Part shown: positions 54,989 through 64,000 of the stretch, in pieces
Numbering within the stretch: position 1 is the first letter of the stretch
Layout of the letters: each line of letters begins with the position of its first letter
Source: an uncultured Alphaproteobacteria bacterium
Lineage (GTDB): Bacteria > Pseudomonadota > Alphaproteobacteria > HIMB59 > GCA-002718135
Assembly (NCBI GenBank): GCA_902601455.1
Contig: CACKNC010000004.1
Span: 1 to 64,000, forward strand
Reading direction: 5' to 3'
DNA: 64,000 nt
Notes under the pieces: model-generated
Databases searched by the model: none
Seen by the model: only the letters and a program-made list of their open reading frames with translations
Told to the model about the DNA's origin: nothing
Made by a program: the position numbers and the translations under genes

Positions 54989-55876
54989 CTAATAATGCCA
55001 ATCTTTAGCTTCATTAAACAAAAAATCTTTAAAAACCTCTAATCTACGATCATTTTTAAAAGCTTCTGTATATACAAAGTAAGTTTGATAGGAAGGACCT
55101 TCAACATTAGGAAGAACTCTAACTAAATGAGGCTTATCTGCTACCATATAGTCTGGAAGAGAAGCAAGACCAGCACCTTTTTCAACAGCCAATGACATGC
55201 CATAAATACTATTTACTCTAAATTTTGGTTTTCTTTTTGTACCTTCTTTTCCTAGCTTTAATATCCAATCTATATTCGAGATAGGTGATGGTAAACCAGA
55301 ACCGAAACAAATAAGGCTATGTTTATCTAAATCACCTATATTCCTGGGAATACCTGCAGATTGCAAGTAATCTGAAGAGCCATAAATATGATTATGAAAG
55401 TTTACAAATTTCTTAAATATTAAATTTGCTTGAGTAGGTTTTTTGACACGTACAGCGACATCAGCAATTCTGCTTGATAAGTCAACTTCCTCATCTGACA
55501 TAATTATACTAACCTCCATTTCAGGAAATTGATTTGTAAATTTATTTATTCTAGGGGTAAGCCATGTAGAACCAAAACCTACTGTGGTACTTATTGTAAA
55601 TCTACCTGCTGGTTTAGTTTTCTTATCAATTAGCTTTTTTTCAAAACTAGAAACAGATGTATTAATTTGGCTAACTGTATTAAATAAATTTTCTCCTTGT
55701 TCAGTTAATCGCACACCTTTTTGATGACGAATAAATAAAGGTGTTTTTAAATCATATTCAAGATCTTGAATTTGTCTACTAAGAGCAGACTGACTGATAT
55801 TTAATTTTGCACTAGCTTTGGATATACTTTTGGAGATAGCAATTTCATAAAAAGATTTTAATTTATCCCAGTCCAT
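54989..55876 (-). CDS. LysR-family transcriptional regulator
   Basis: A 295-residue LysR regulator. The N-terminal winged helix-turn-helix (residues about 4-60) includes SISKASAKLNISQSALSRQI. A linker helix follows, then the effector-binding domain from about residue 90. It overlaps rpe by one base (both minus strand). No divergently transcribed target is obvious, so its regulon is unknown. Confidence 0.92.
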   Translation of the reverse strand: MDWDKLKSFYEIAISKSISKASAKLNISQSALSRQIQDLEYDLKTPLFIRHQKGVRLTEQGENLFNTVSQINTSVSSFEKKLIDKKTKPAGRFTISTTVGFGSTWLTPRINKFTNQFPEMEVSIIMSDEEVDLSSRIADVAVRVKKPTQANLIFKKFVNFHNHIYGSSDYLQSAGIPRNIGDLDKHSLICFGSGLPSPISNIDWILKLGKEGTKRKPKFRVNSIYGMSLAVEKGAGLASLPDYMVADKPHLVRVLPNVEGPSYQTYFVYTEAFKNDRRLEVFKDFLFNEAKDWHY

Positions 55877-56523
55877 TATCTCAAAGAATCGATCAATGTT
55901 TTATAATTGTCTTTATTGCCAGAAAAAATGTAGGATCCAGCAACCAATACGTCTGCACCACTATTTTTGCATATTTGAGAAGTTTCTTTATTGACTCCAC
56001 CGTCAATTTCAATTTCAAAATTTAGTTTTTGTTGATCTCTTATACTTTTTAATTCAATAATTTTTGATACCTCTGAGTCCATAAATTTTTGACCGCCAGC
56101 TCCAGGAACGACAGTCATTACAACAACTAAATCTATGAGCTCTAAATATTTAGTGACATTTGCTATTGTAATATTTGGATGAATAGCTATTCCTGCTTTG
56201 CAGTTTTTATTTTTAATATTTTTTATTATTTCAAGAGCTTTATCATCTGCTTCTGGGTGAAAGCTTATTATATCTGCTCCCGCTTCAATGAAATTATTTA
56301 TATATTTTTCAACTGGACTAATCATAAGGTGAACATCGAGTATCTTATTTGTAACAGGCCTTAAAGATTTTACAATATTAGGTCCAAATGTAATATTGGG
56401 CACATAATGCCCATCCATTATGTCAATATGTATATATTCTGCTCCATTAGCATCAACTAATTTTACTTCATCTTTTAAATTAATTAAATCGACCGCTAAT
56501 ATTGATGGAGCAATTTTAATCAT
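55876..56523 (-). CDS. rpe: Ribulose-phosphate 3-epimerase
   Basis: Interconverts ribulose-5-phosphate and xylulose-5-phosphate in the pentose phosphate pathway. The 215-residue TIM barrel has IKIAPSILAVDLINL at residue 2, HIDIMDGHYVPNITFGP (metal-binding His and Asp near 32-37), MTVVPGAGGQKFM near 136, and EIDGGVNKET near 172. It is the first gene of a two-gene minus-strand unit with the LysR gene. Confidence 0.95.
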   Translation of the reverse strand: MIKIAPSILAVDLINLKDEVKLVDANGAEYIHIDIMDGHYVPNITFGPNIVKSLRPVTNKILDVHLMISPVEKYINNFIEAGADIISFHPEADDKALEIIKNIKNKNCKAGIAIHPNITIANVTKYLELIDLVVVMTVVPGAGGQKFMDSEVSKIIELKSIRDQQKLNFEIEIDGGVNKETSQICKNSGADVLVAGSYIFSGNKDNYKTLIDSLR

Positions 56524-56561
56524 CTTGAATCTATTTATATAATATATATTAAACTTTCATA

Positions 56562-56894
56562 ATGAAAAATTTCGTTAAAAAAAAATGGGGCTCTTACGAG
56601 GTCATTAATGCAGGTAAAAATTACAAAGTTAAAAAATTAATAGTTCAGCCAGACGGTCAACTTTCATTACAAAGCCATAAAGGTCGCTCTGAACATTGGC
56701 TTGTAGCTCAGGGAGAAGCAGAAGTAATTATTAATGATGAAACTTTTAATTTAACTGAAAATCAACATATTTTTATTCCTCAAGGAGCAAAACATCGATT
56801 AGCGAATAGGGGAGATCAAACCTTAATTGTTATTGAAATGTGGTTTGGAGAGCTTCTTGATGAAAATGATATTAAGCGATATGAGGATATATGA
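56562..56894 (+). CDS. Cupin, mannose-6-phosphate isomerase type II-like
   Basis: A 110-residue protein consisting only of the cupin domain found at the C-terminus of bifunctional mannose-1-phosphate guanylyltransferase/isomerase enzymes: KKWGSYEVINAGKNYKVK, SLQSHKGRSEHW (metal-binding His) and IPQGAKHRLAN. It probably isomerises mannose-6-phosphate and fructose-6-phosphate for GDP-sugar or polysaccharide synthesis. It overlaps the next gene by four bases. Confidence 0.85.
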   Translation: MKNFVKKKWGSYEVINAGKNYKVKKLIVQPDGQLSLQSHKGRSEHWLVAQGEAEVIINDETFNLTENQHIFIPQGAKHRLANRGDQTLIVIEMWFGELLDENDIKRYEDI

Positions 56895-57274
56895 TTATAA
56901 GTACACCAATTTCATTAGGTGAGTTAGTTGATAAAATATCAATTTTGCACATCAAAAATATTAATATTAAAGATGATGAAAAATTAAAACTCATTAGAGA
57001 AGAGCTAGAGTTACTTAATAAAACTCTCAATAAACATATTAAGAAAAATGATATTCAAAATCATTTAGACTCGCTAATTGAAATTAACTCAAAATTGTGG
57101 GTAATTGAAGATGATATACGCGATTGTGAAAGAAACAAAAAATTTGATCAAACTTTTATTGATCTTGCAAGATCTGTATATTTTACTAATGACAAAAGAT
57201 CTGAGATAAAATTAGAAATAAATAAAAAATTTGGATCAAAAATTATTGAAGTAAAATCCTACGAAGAATATTAA
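56891..57274 (+). CDS. DUF6165 family protein
   Basis: A 127-residue, charged, mainly helical protein with the N-terminal family motif ISTPISLGELVDKISILHIK. It has no membrane segment or signal peptide. The ATGA overlap with the mannose isomerase-type cupin suggests a role in surface-sugar metabolism, where members of this family are often found, but the function is unknown. It converges on the polyprenyl synthase gene with no spacer. Confidence 0.78.
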   Translation: MIISTPISLGELVDKISILHIKNINIKDDEKLKLIREELELLNKTLNKHIKKNDIQNHLDSLIEINSKLWVIEDDIRDCERNKKFDQTFIDLARSVYFTNDKRSEIKLEINKKFGSKIIEVKSYEEY

Positions 57275-58303
57275 TTAAGCCAGCCTCTTCACACTAGTCT
57301 CAATTAATTTAATCATTGCTTCTTTATATTCATTATCATTGAATATAGTTAGTGAGTCAATTGCAATATCAGCAAAATGATTAGCTCTAATTAAAGTATC
57401 CTCTATACATTTGTATTTTATTAGTAATTCTTTAGTTAATTTAAAATTATTTTGATCTTCTTTTGGATTTGATATTACATTTTGTAGAAACTTTTTTTCT
57501 TCATTGTTTGATCTTCCATAAGCAAGAATAATAGGCAAAGTTATTTTACCTTCTTTGAAATCGTCTCCAATATTTTTACCCATTGTTTTAGAGCTTGATG
57601 AGTAATCTATTGCATCATCAATTAATTGAAATGCCATTCCAAAATTTGTTCCAAATGATTTAAGTGCTTGATGCTCATTATCTTTTGCACCTCCACTGAT
57701 ACCTCCAACTTGACATGCTGCACTAAATAATGATGCAGTTTTTCCATTGATTACTTGAAAATAGGTATCTTGACTCATTTCTAAATTTTTATCGTTACTA
57801 ATTTCAAGAACTTCACCCTCAGAAATTACAACACTAGTATCTGATAAAATTTTTAAAGTTTCCATATTTCCATACTTAGTCATTAATTGAAATGATCTGC
57901 TAAAAAGAAAATCACCTACTAAAACACTTGTTTTATTCCCCCAAACTTCATTAGCAGTTAAATTACCTCTTCTGTCTTTACTTAAATCTACAACATCATC
58001 ATGTAATAGAGTTGCTGCATGAATAAACTCTACAGCTGCAGCTAAACCTATATGATTAATGCTTTTTAAAGATTGATTATTTAATATATTATAGCATGAG
58101 GTAGTTAATAAGGGCCTTAGTCTTTTGCCACCCGATAAGATTAGGTATTTGCCAATCTCATGAATTAAGGGAACGGAACTGTCTAATTTTTCTAAAATTA
58201 ATGTGTTGATAGATTGTAAATCTTCCTTGCATAAATTGGATAAACTTTTAACTGCTTCGTTAAAGTTTTCTTTGTTTTTATGTATAGGTATGATCTTAGC
58301 CAT
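57275..58303 (-). CDS. Trans-polyprenyl diphosphate synthase
   Basis: Builds the long isoprenoid side chain of ubiquinone from IPP. I start at ATG 58303 (342 residues); a TTG at 58321 would add six. Motifs: GGKRLRPLLT near residue 58, first aspartate-rich LLHDDVVDLS near 98, GDFLFSRSF near 122, and second QLIDDAIDY near 223. It is most like the octaprenyl/decaprenyl (IspB/DdsA) group, but product length cannot be read directly. Confidence 0.93.
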   Translation of the reverse strand: MAKIIPIHKNKENFNEAVKSLSNLCKEDLQSINTLILEKLDSSVPLIHEIGKYLILSGGKRLRPLLTTSCYNILNNQSLKSINHIGLAAAVEFIHAATLLHDDVVDLSKDRRGNLTANEVWGNKTSVLVGDFLFSRSFQLMTKYGNMETLKILSDTSVVISEGEVLEISNDKNLEMSQDTYFQVINGKTASLFSAACQVGGISGGAKDNEHQALKSFGTNFGMAFQLIDDAIDYSSSSKTMGKNIGDDFKEGKITLPIILAYGRSNNEEKKFLQNVISNPKEDQNNFKLTKELLIKYKCIEDTLIRANHFADIAIDSLTIFNDNEYKEAMIKLIETSVKRLA

Positions 58304-58417
58304 GATTTGGATATAGTTCAATTTTGATTAATTAATAGATATTTGTAACTTCGATAAACTTTTTTTTCAAAAATTCAATTAATTGAACACTTTTAACCTT
58401 TAAGTAAAGATTAACTT

Positions 58418-59242
58418 TTGCTATTAAGCCTTGTGTTTAAGAGGTTTTTTTCAAAAGATATCAATATACCAACATTAAGATTATCTGGTGTTATTGGGCA
58501 GGCTGGTATAGCAAGATCGGGATTAACAATTACTGGAATAGAAAAACTAATTGATAAGCTTTTCGGTGATAAAAAATCACCTGCAGTTGCTTTAATAATT
58601 AATTCTCCAGGAGGATCTCCAACACAATCTTCATTAATTGCAGAAAAAATTATTAATTTAGCAAAAGAAAAAAACAAAAAAGTATATGCCTTTGTGGAAG
58701 ATGTAGCAGCTTCAGGTGGTTATTGGTTGGCCTGCTCTGCTGATGAAATTTATTTAGATTCAAATTCTATTGTCGGATCAATAGGAGTTATTTCACCAGG
58801 ATTTGGTTTTGTAGATCTTATTAAAAAAATGGGAATTGAAAGAAGAGTTTATACTTCTGGAAAAAGTAAAAGTTTTTTAGATCCATTTAAAGAAGAAAAA
58901 AAAGAAGATATTGACCGTTTGAAAAATATCCAAGAACAAATTCATGAAAATTTTATTGATTATGTTAAAAAAAGAAGAGGAGCAAAACTTTCTAGCTCAA
59001 ATGAAGATGAAGTATTTTCTGGGTTATTTTGGGTAGGAAAAAAAGGTGTCGAACTAGGTTTAGCTGATGGAGTTGGCTCAATTAATAAGGTGATTAAAGA
59101 AAAATTTGGAAAAAAAGCTAAAATTAAAATTATTGATCAAAAAAAATCTTTTTTACAAAAACGTCTATCATCTTCTATAAATAGTGATGATATTTTTAAT
59201 AGACTGGAAGAGATAATAATGTGGTCTAAATATGGTTTATAA
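58418..59242 (+). CDS. Signal peptide peptidase-like S49 protease (SppA/SohB type)
   Basis: A 274-residue S49-family serine protease with the nucleophile in DVAASGGYWLACSADEI (near residue 98) and the catalytic-Lys segment YTSGKSKSFLDPF near 145; the INSPGGSPTQSS oxyanion region is near 65. There is only a weakly hydrophobic N-terminus, and TTG 58418 is the first available start, so the true start is uncertain. It overlaps the next small gene by one base. Confidence 0.9.
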   Translation: MLLSLVFKRFFSKDINIPTLRLSGVIGQAGIARSGLTITGIEKLIDKLFGDKKSPAVALIINSPGGSPTQSSLIAEKIINLAKEKNKKVYAFVEDVAASGGYWLACSADEIYLDSNSIVGSIGVISPGFGFVDLIKKMGIERRVYTSGKSKSFLDPFKEEKKEDIDRLKNIQEQIHENFIDYVKKRRGAKLSSSNEDEVFSGLFWVGKKGVELGLADGVGSINKVIKEKFGKKAKIKIIDQKKSFLQKRLSSSINSDDIFNRLEEIIMWSKYGL

Positions 59243-59403
59243 TGAAAATTATTGTTTTAATTGGATCAATACTATTTATTTTTCTGTTATTTAAAATTTT
59301 ATCTGAAAGAAATAAAATTAATAATGGCTCAAAGAAGCAAAATGAAACGACTATTGATTTAGAAAAAGACCCAAAAACAAAAGAGTATAAACCAAAGGAA
59401 TAA
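59242..59403 (+). CDS. 53-aa single-helix membrane protein
   Basis: A 54-codon frame starting MKIIVLIGSILFIFLLFKIL: one N-terminal membrane helix followed by a charged, Lys/Asn/Glu-rich tail ending EYKPKE. It overlaps the S49 protease stop (TAATG) and ends immediately before the glycyl-tRNA synthetase ATG. Translational coupling on both sides supports a real gene. No family recognised. Confidence 0.65.
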   Translation: MKIIVLIGSILFIFLLFKILSERNKINNGSKKQNETTIDLEKDPKTKEYKPKE

Positions 59404-60765
59404 ATGACTGCAAGCTCAATGGAGGAATTAGTCTCTTTATGTAAAAGAAGAGGATTTATATTTCAATCTAATGATATTTATGGAGGTATTAAAGGTCTGT
59501 ATGATTATGGGCCAATGGGTGTTGAATTAAAAAATAATTTAAAACAAGCTTGGTGGAAGTCGATGGTTTATGAAAGAGATGATATTGAAGGGTTAGATGC
59601 TTCGATTCTTAGTGCACCTGTCGTATTGCAACAATCAGGTCATGAAGATACTTTTACAGACCCCTTAGTTGATTGTAAAAGCTGTAAATCCAGGTGGAGA
59701 GCAGATCAATTAACTGATAATAGTTGTCCTGAATGTAAGTCTAAGGACTTAACTGATCCAAGACCCTTTAATTTGATGTTTAAAACAGCAATAGGACCTG
59801 TTGATGATGGCTCTTCTTTTGCTTACTTAAGACCGGAGACATGTCAGCAAATATTTACTAATTTTAAGAATATTACTGACTCAACGAGTAGGGTAGTGCC
59901 TTTTGGTATAGCTCAAATTGGTAAAGCTTTTAGAAATGAAATTACCCCAAGAAATTTTATTTTTAGAGTTAGAGAATTTGAACAAATGGAATTAGAATTT
60001 TTTGTAAAGCCAGGATCTGATGATGAATGGCATAAATATTGGGTCGATAAAAGAATTGATTGGTGGGAAAAACAAGGTGTAAGTAAAAAAAATTTATACC
60101 CTGTAGATGTAGAGCAGGGTGAATTATCACATTATTCAAAGGCTACAGTAGATATTATGTATGAATTTCCTCATGGCAAAGAGGAGCTTGAAGGAATTGC
60201 TAACAGAACTGATTTTGATTTAGGTTCGCATACTAAAAATCAAAAAGATTATAATATTAGTTCAGATGTTAAAAAAAATGAACATTCTACTACAAAATTA
60301 GGAGTACAAAACTTGGAAGAAAAAACTTCATATATACCCTACGTTATCGAACCTTCAGCAGGAGTTGATAGGGGACTTCTTGCTATTCTTAACGAGGCTT
60401 ATACAATAGAAGCTTTAGAAAGTGGAAATTCACGAACAGTTTTGAAATTAAAACCACACCTATCTCCTATTAAAGCAGCAGTTATTCCTTTGAAAAAAAA
60501 TAATGAAGAAATTGTTTCAAAAGCAAAAGTTATTAAAAATGAATTACAAAATCTTGGAATGGGAAGAGTAATTTTTGAAAACTCTGGAAATATTGGAAAA
60601 AATTACAGACGTCATGATGAAATTGGAACTCCAATTTGTATTACTGTAGATTTTGAAACATTAGAGGACGACTCTGTAACTGTTAGAGATCGTGACTTAA
60701 TGAGTCAAGAGAGAGTATTGATAAAAGACCTAAATCAATATTATCAAAAATATTTCATTAAATAA
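59404..60765 (+). CDS. glyS: Glycyl-tRNA synthetase, single-chain (alpha2) class IIa type
   Basis: Charges tRNA-Gly. At 453 residues it is the dimeric eukaryote/archaea-like form, not the two-gene alpha/beta (glyQ-glyS) form usual in alphaproteobacteria. It has the N-terminal [20 protein letters not shown] (near 15), motif 2 [21 protein letters not shown] near 178, motif 3 around [14 protein letters not shown] near 317 and a C-terminal anticodon-binding domain. Cysteine pairs CKSC and CPEC near residues 97 and 116 may bind zinc. Confidence 0.95.
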   Translation: MTASSMEELVSLCKRRGFIFQSNDIYGGIKGLYDYGPMGVELKNNLKQAWWKSMVYERDDIEGLDASILSAPVVLQQSGHEDTFTDPLVDCKSCKSRWRADQLTDNSCPECKSKDLTDPRPFNLMFKTAIGPVDDGSSFAYLRPETCQQIFTNFKNITDSTSRVVPFGIAQIGKAFRNEITPRNFIFRVREFEQMELEFFVKPGSDDEWHKYWVDKRIDWWEKQGVSKKNLYPVDVEQGELSHYSKATVDIMYEFPHGKEELEGIANRTDFDLGSHTKNQKDYNISSDVKKNEHSTTKLGVQNLEEKTSYIPYVIEPSAGVDRGLLAILNEAYTIEALESGNSRTVLKLKPHLSPIKAAVIPLKKNNEEIVSKAKVIKNELQNLGMGRVIFENSGNIGKNYRRHDEIGTPICITVDFETLEDDSVTVRDRDLMSQERVLIKDLNQYYQKYFIK

Positions 60766-60777
60766 ATTTTTAGTATT

Positions 60778-61920
60778 ATGAAAATTATTAACGACATAAT
60801 GGCAACTAGGCTGCTATTTTTTATAATGGCCTTTTTTGTTGGATTATGGACTATAAGAATTCCCACAATTAAAGATCAAATTAATACTGATTATTTTGGA
60901 ATTGGTTTGGTAATGGCAACATTCGCTATTGGCTCAATTATCGCCATGGTTTTTGCTAATAATGTAATAAAAATGAGCTCAGCTCGCACAGTTCTTTTGT
61001 ATACAGGTATTTTACAAGCTGTTTTATGGTTTCCTGCAGCATTTATAACTTCTCTTTCAGCATTTATGTTTCTGTCTTTTATTTTTGGTCTTTGTTATGG
61101 AAGTTTCGAGATTGGTTGTAATCTTTATGCATCAAATCTGGAAAAAAGAGAAAAAAAATCAATGATGTCAGGCTTCCATGCTTTTTGGAGTTTAGGAGTT
61201 TTATTTGGATCATTGTCTACTGGCTTTTTTTTACAAAAAGATATTACCTTTTTAAATAATATTATTATTTTTGTAGTCATCTTATTACCATTAAATATCT
61301 TTATGGTACTAAAACTAGAGGGTGATAAAATCCAAAATGAAAATACCAAAACTAATATTTTTTTCATATGGCCTTTTATTATTTTTATATTAGCTCTAAT
61401 AGCAATGGTTAATGCATTAACAGAAGGAAGTGTAGATGCCTGGGGCGCTCTTTATATGAGAGATTTTATCCAAGTCGATGGTTTTTTAATTGGTTTAGCA
61501 TCATATAGTTTTAATATTTTCATGGTAATTGGAAGACTTAGTGGTGATTGGATACGCGATAGAATTGGTGTTTATAATTTTTTAACTATACTTTTTATAA
61601 CTTCAATTATTAGTCTATTTATATTATATTCATTTGATAGCGTTCTAGTAGCTTTATGTGGTTTTGCATTATTGGGAATTGGAACTTCAGCAATAATTCC
61701 TATCGCTTATAGCTTAGCTGGTAAGGCAGAAGGCATAGATAGTGGAGCCGCAATAGCTATTGTCTCTATTGCGGTTTATGGGACGTTTATGGGAGCTCCA
61801 GCTACATTAGGCATAATAGCGAATAACTATGGTGTAAATGCTATATTTTTTCCTATCCTGATTATTTTCTTATTTATTTTACCTATAATAATTTCATCAA
61901 AAAGACTTTTTACAAAATAA
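60778..61920 (+). CDS. MFS transporter
   Basis: A 380-residue major-facilitator membrane protein with about twelve helices. The N-terminus TRLLFFIMAFFVGLWTIRIP and the later GRLSGDWIRDRIG motif after helix 8 fit the YbjJ/FucP-like branch. Substrate unknown; a sugar or small metabolite is likely. It converges on the ygfZ gene, overlapping it by 11 bases. Confidence 0.86.
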   Translation: MKIINDIMATRLLFFIMAFFVGLWTIRIPTIKDQINTDYFGIGLVMATFAIGSIIAMVFANNVIKMSSARTVLLYTGILQAVLWFPAAFITSLSAFMFLSFIFGLCYGSFEIGCNLYASNLEKREKKSMMSGFHAFWSLGVLFGSLSTGFFLQKDITFLNNIIIFVVILLPLNIFMVLKLEGDKIQNENTKTNIFFIWPFIIFILALIAMVNALTEGSVDAWGALYMRDFIQVDGFLIGLASYSFNIFMVIGRLSGDWIRDRIGVYNFLTILFITSIISLFILYSFDSVLVALCGFALLGIGTSAIIPIAYSLAGKAEGIDSGAAIAIVSIAVYGTFMGAPATLGIIANNYGVNAIFFPILIIFLFILPIIISSKRLFTK

Positions 61921-62743
61921 ATTCTAAAACTAGACCTTCATTTGTTTTAATTTGTTTTTTTGTAATTATTTTTTTATCAGCTAATTCTATTTTTAACATA
62001 GCGAGCACAAAGTTATTTTTAATACTAATGATTTTACCAAATTCACTTTCATTATCTTTTATGAGTTGACCAATTATTGGTGAACCATCTTTAATTTCTA
62101 AAGAGTAAATTTTCTTTTTTAATAAAGCTCTATATTTCATTCTTGCTGTAATTTCTTGACCAACATAACAACCTTTGTTCCAAGAAATTGAATTAAGATT
62201 TTCAAAATTATTTTCTAATAATAAGGATTTATTTTCCTCTAAATCATAATGTGAGAGAGGAACTAGGTTTTGAATTAATATCTCATGATATTTTTCTTCA
62301 CTAATATTATTAAACTCACCTAATATTTCAGGATCCTTTTTTGTATGAATTAATTTTACACCAATATTTGCATTCCTTGGGTCAATATTAAAAATTAAAG
62401 TATTTTGATCTTTTTGTAGATCTCCAAACACAGAGTATGAATGTAGATTATATACTTCTTTTATATGTACTTTTGACCTAAGCTTATAGAGGTTTAATTT
62501 TTTTAATAATTTTTCATAAAAAAATGAGTGAGTTTCTAGTAAATACTTTTCATCTTTCTTAAAAATAAAGAAATCTGACAGAAATTTTCCCTGAGGGGTT
62601 AACAAGCATGAATAAAGAAAATTATCTTTAGAGCACTGATTAATATCATTTGTAATTAAGTTTTGAAGAAATTCATTACTATTCTCACCTTCAATTGACA
62701 GAAATCGTGAATTACTGTTTTTATAAAAGTATGGCACAGTCAT
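61910..62743 (-). CDS. ygfZ: Folate-binding Fe-S protein YgfZ (GcvT-like)
   Basis: Tetrahydrofolate-dependent protein that helps assemble or repair certain Fe-S clusters. The 277-residue protein carries the diagnostic KGCYVGQEITARM motif near residue 190 and an N-terminal GcvT-like region with GENSNEFLQNLITNDIN near 19. The length is typical of the alphaproteobacterial form. It is divergent from the glycosyltransferase gene. Confidence 0.93.
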   Translation of the reverse strand: MTVPYFYKNSNSRFLSIEGENSNEFLQNLITNDINQCSKDNFLYSCLLTPQGKFLSDFFIFKKDEKYLLETHSFFYEKLLKKLNLYKLRSKVHIKEVYNLHSYSVFGDLQKDQNTLIFNIDPRNANIGVKLIHTKKDPEILGEFNNISEEKYHEILIQNLVPLSHYDLEENKSLLLENNFENLNSISWNKGCYVGQEITARMKYRALLKKKIYSLEIKDGSPIIGQLIKDNESEFGKIISIKNNFVLAMLKIELADKKIITKKQIKTNEGLVLEFIL

Positions 62744-62788
62744 ATTATAAGATATATATGCTAATAAGAAAATTGTAATGAAATTCCT

Positions 62789-63718
62789 GTGAAAATTTTA
62801 TTTATTTGCTCAAACCTAATTGGTGATACAATCCTTTCTTCGGGAGTAATCAATCATTTTATTCATCAAAATCAAGAGGCAGAACTAACATTTGTTGTAG
62901 GCCCAACAGCAGCTCCTCTATTGAAAAACTATAAGAATATAGAAAATATAATTATTTTTAAAAAAAGGAAATTAAACCTTCATTGGTTAGATATATTCAA
63001 AAAAACTTATAGAATTAAATGGGATATAATTGTTGATTTTAGATCCTCTGTATTGTCGCTTTTACTTAAAAATAACAAAAAATATATTTTTAAAAAACTT
63101 CATAATGTTCATCATATAGAGCAATTAAATTCATCTTTTGGTTTTGAATGTTCAAACTTAATTATACCTACTAGTGATGATGAAGCAAATAAAGTAAACA
63201 ATCATTTAGATAGTTCATTTAAACATGTTGTTATTTTCCCTGGTGGTAATTGGATTCCAAAATTATGGTCCGCAGAAAACTTTAATGAAACTATGAAGCT
63301 CTTAATTGATAAATATGATAAAATTAAATTTATACTGGTAGGTTCTCTAAATGAGAAAAATAAATTTTATAATCTATTAATTAAAGGTATTAATGAAGAC
63401 TTGGTAATTGATTTATTTGGATATAATTTAACTTTAACATCTGCCTATATGAAAAAAAGCGACATTTTTATTGGCAATGACTCAGGACTTATGCATTTAG
63501 CTGTAGCAAGCAGACTTAGAGTTATATCATTATTTGGACCAACAAATGATACAGTGTATGGTCCTATTGGTGATAAGAATATTGTAATAAGAACTAAAGA
63601 AAATTATGATTATTTTAAGTCTATAAAAATTGATGAAAATAAATCATATATGATTTCGATTAAGCCAGAGATTGTATTCAAGAAATGTGAAAAAATTATA
63701 AATGACAACTTCAATTAA
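62789..63718 (+). CDS. Glycosyltransferase family 9 (heptosyltransferase-like)
   Basis: A 309-residue GT9 protein, the family of LPS inner-core heptosyltransferases. It has the N-terminal FICSNLIGDTILSSGVIN, HVVIFPGGNWIPKLW near 149, and the nucleotide-sugar site DIFIGNDSGLMHLAVA near 224. GTG 62789 is the only suitable start. Its role is probably LPS core assembly, consistent with lpxC in this window. Its 3' end overlaps pyrC by 17 bases. Confidence 0.9.
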   Translation: MKILFICSNLIGDTILSSGVINHFIHQNQEAELTFVVGPTAAPLLKNYKNIENIIIFKKRKLNLHWLDIFKKTYRIKWDIIVDFRSSVLSLLLKNNKKYIFKKLHNVHHIEQLNSSFGFECSNLIIPTSDDEANKVNNHLDSSFKHVVIFPGGNWIPKLWSAENFNETMKLLIDKYDKIKFILVGSLNEKNKFYNLLIKGINEDLVIDLFGYNLTLTSAYMKKSDIFIGNDSGLMHLAVASRLRVISLFGPTNDTVYGPIGDKNIVIRTKENYDYFKSIKIDENKSYMISIKPEIVFKKCEKIINDNFN

Positions 63719-64000
63719 CATTATACAACCTGATGACTGGCATGTTCATTTTAGAGAGGATGAAATGCTCAAGGTGGTTACAAAATACTCTGCTCGAGTA
63801 AATAGAAGGTGTATAGCAATGCCAAATACTTCAACGCCAATTACTTCATCCAATCAAGCTATTAATTATAAAAAATTAATTGAAAGCAACTCTCACAGTT
63901 TAAACTTTGAGGCTTTAATCCCATGTTATTTAACAGATAATCTTAACATTGATGATTTTATTTATGCATTACAAAACAAAATTTTTATTGGAGGAAAGTT
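63702..64000 (+). CDS. pyrC: Dihydroorotase PyrC (partial, N-terminal 99 codons)
   Basis: Zinc amidohydrolase of pyrimidine synthesis. The frame starts MTTSINIIQPDDWHVHFRED, with the metal-binding HxH in DWHVHFRE, and continues through the RCIAMPNTSTPITS segment typical of the PyrC (class II) form. It is cut by the right edge of the window. It starts inside the glycosyltransferase gene, overlapping its last 17 bases. Confidence 0.93.
   Translation, partial: MTTSINIIQPDDWHVHFREDEMLKVVTKYSARVNRRCIAMPNTSTPITSSNQAINYKKLIESNSHSLNFEALIPCYLTDNLNIDDFIYALQNKIFIGGK

Overview
The window is about 30% GC, gene-dense, and reads as a streamlined, probably marine alphaproteobacterium. Three things point that way: a circularly permuted, two-piece tmRNA gene; an alphaproteobacterial-type SspB beside fumC; and the general gene content (a dimethylglycine/sarcosine dehydrogenase-type flavoprotein, a LivFGHMJ importer, minimal spacers, many ATGA or TAATG overlaps). 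A SAR11-like or HIMB59/AEGEAN-169-like lineage is my inference and is not proven by the sequence.

Layout. 1-9094: end of ftsQ, then ftsA, ftsZ, lpxC, fumC(-), gpmA, sspB(-) and a large FAD/GcvT oxidoreductase. 9165-20049: an accessory island ending exactly in the 3' end of the tmRNA gene, which lies on the minus strand at about 20038-20288. 20399-26400: folA-thyA, mrp(-), hflK-hflC-DUF2065-degP. 26397-42687: miaA, ilvB-ilvH-ilvC, leuA, mreB-mreC-mreD-mrdA-rodA running straight into livG-livF-livH-livM, with livJ convergent across a shared terminator. 42790-49564: LhgO-like oxidase, gpsA, then a deoxyribose/ribose set (deoC, double aldehyde dehydrogenase, RbsD/FucU, ribokinase). 49583-64000: sbcB, uppP, DapA-like lyase, fxsA(-), SbmA/BacA-like(-), AhpD-like(-), a 27-aa basic protein(-), LysR(-), rpe(-), phosphomannose isomerase-type cupin, DUF6165, polyprenyl synthase(-), S49 peptidase, single-chain glycyl-tRNA synthetase, MFS transporter, YgfZ(-), glycosyltransferase 9 and the start of pyrC.

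The island is the remarkable part. The 12-base tmRNA 3'-end core GGGGCGTTCTGT occurs eight times in the same orientation (starts 9235, 10935, 12214, 12585, 13279, 14363, 18039 and 20038, the last being the tmRNA itself). These cut the island into seven units of 0.37-3.7 kb. Most cores are flanked by short direct repeats (GTGTGTGCA, GTGTGTAGT or GTGTGAAGT) laid out like arm sites of a tyrosine recombinase, and in most units the repeat type at the left end matches the type at the right end. No recombinase is encoded. I read this as a tandem array of small non-autonomous integrative cassettes stacked at the tmRNA attachment site.

The cargo is modular. Five genes share a CxxC zinc-ribbon start joined to different membrane bodies. 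Six intact genes and one cut-off copy share an almost identical signal-peptide segment joined to unrelated mature parts. One globular domain appears once behind a zinc ribbon and once behind a signal peptide. The array therefore looks like a site where new envelope proteins are assembled from reusable N-terminal modules.
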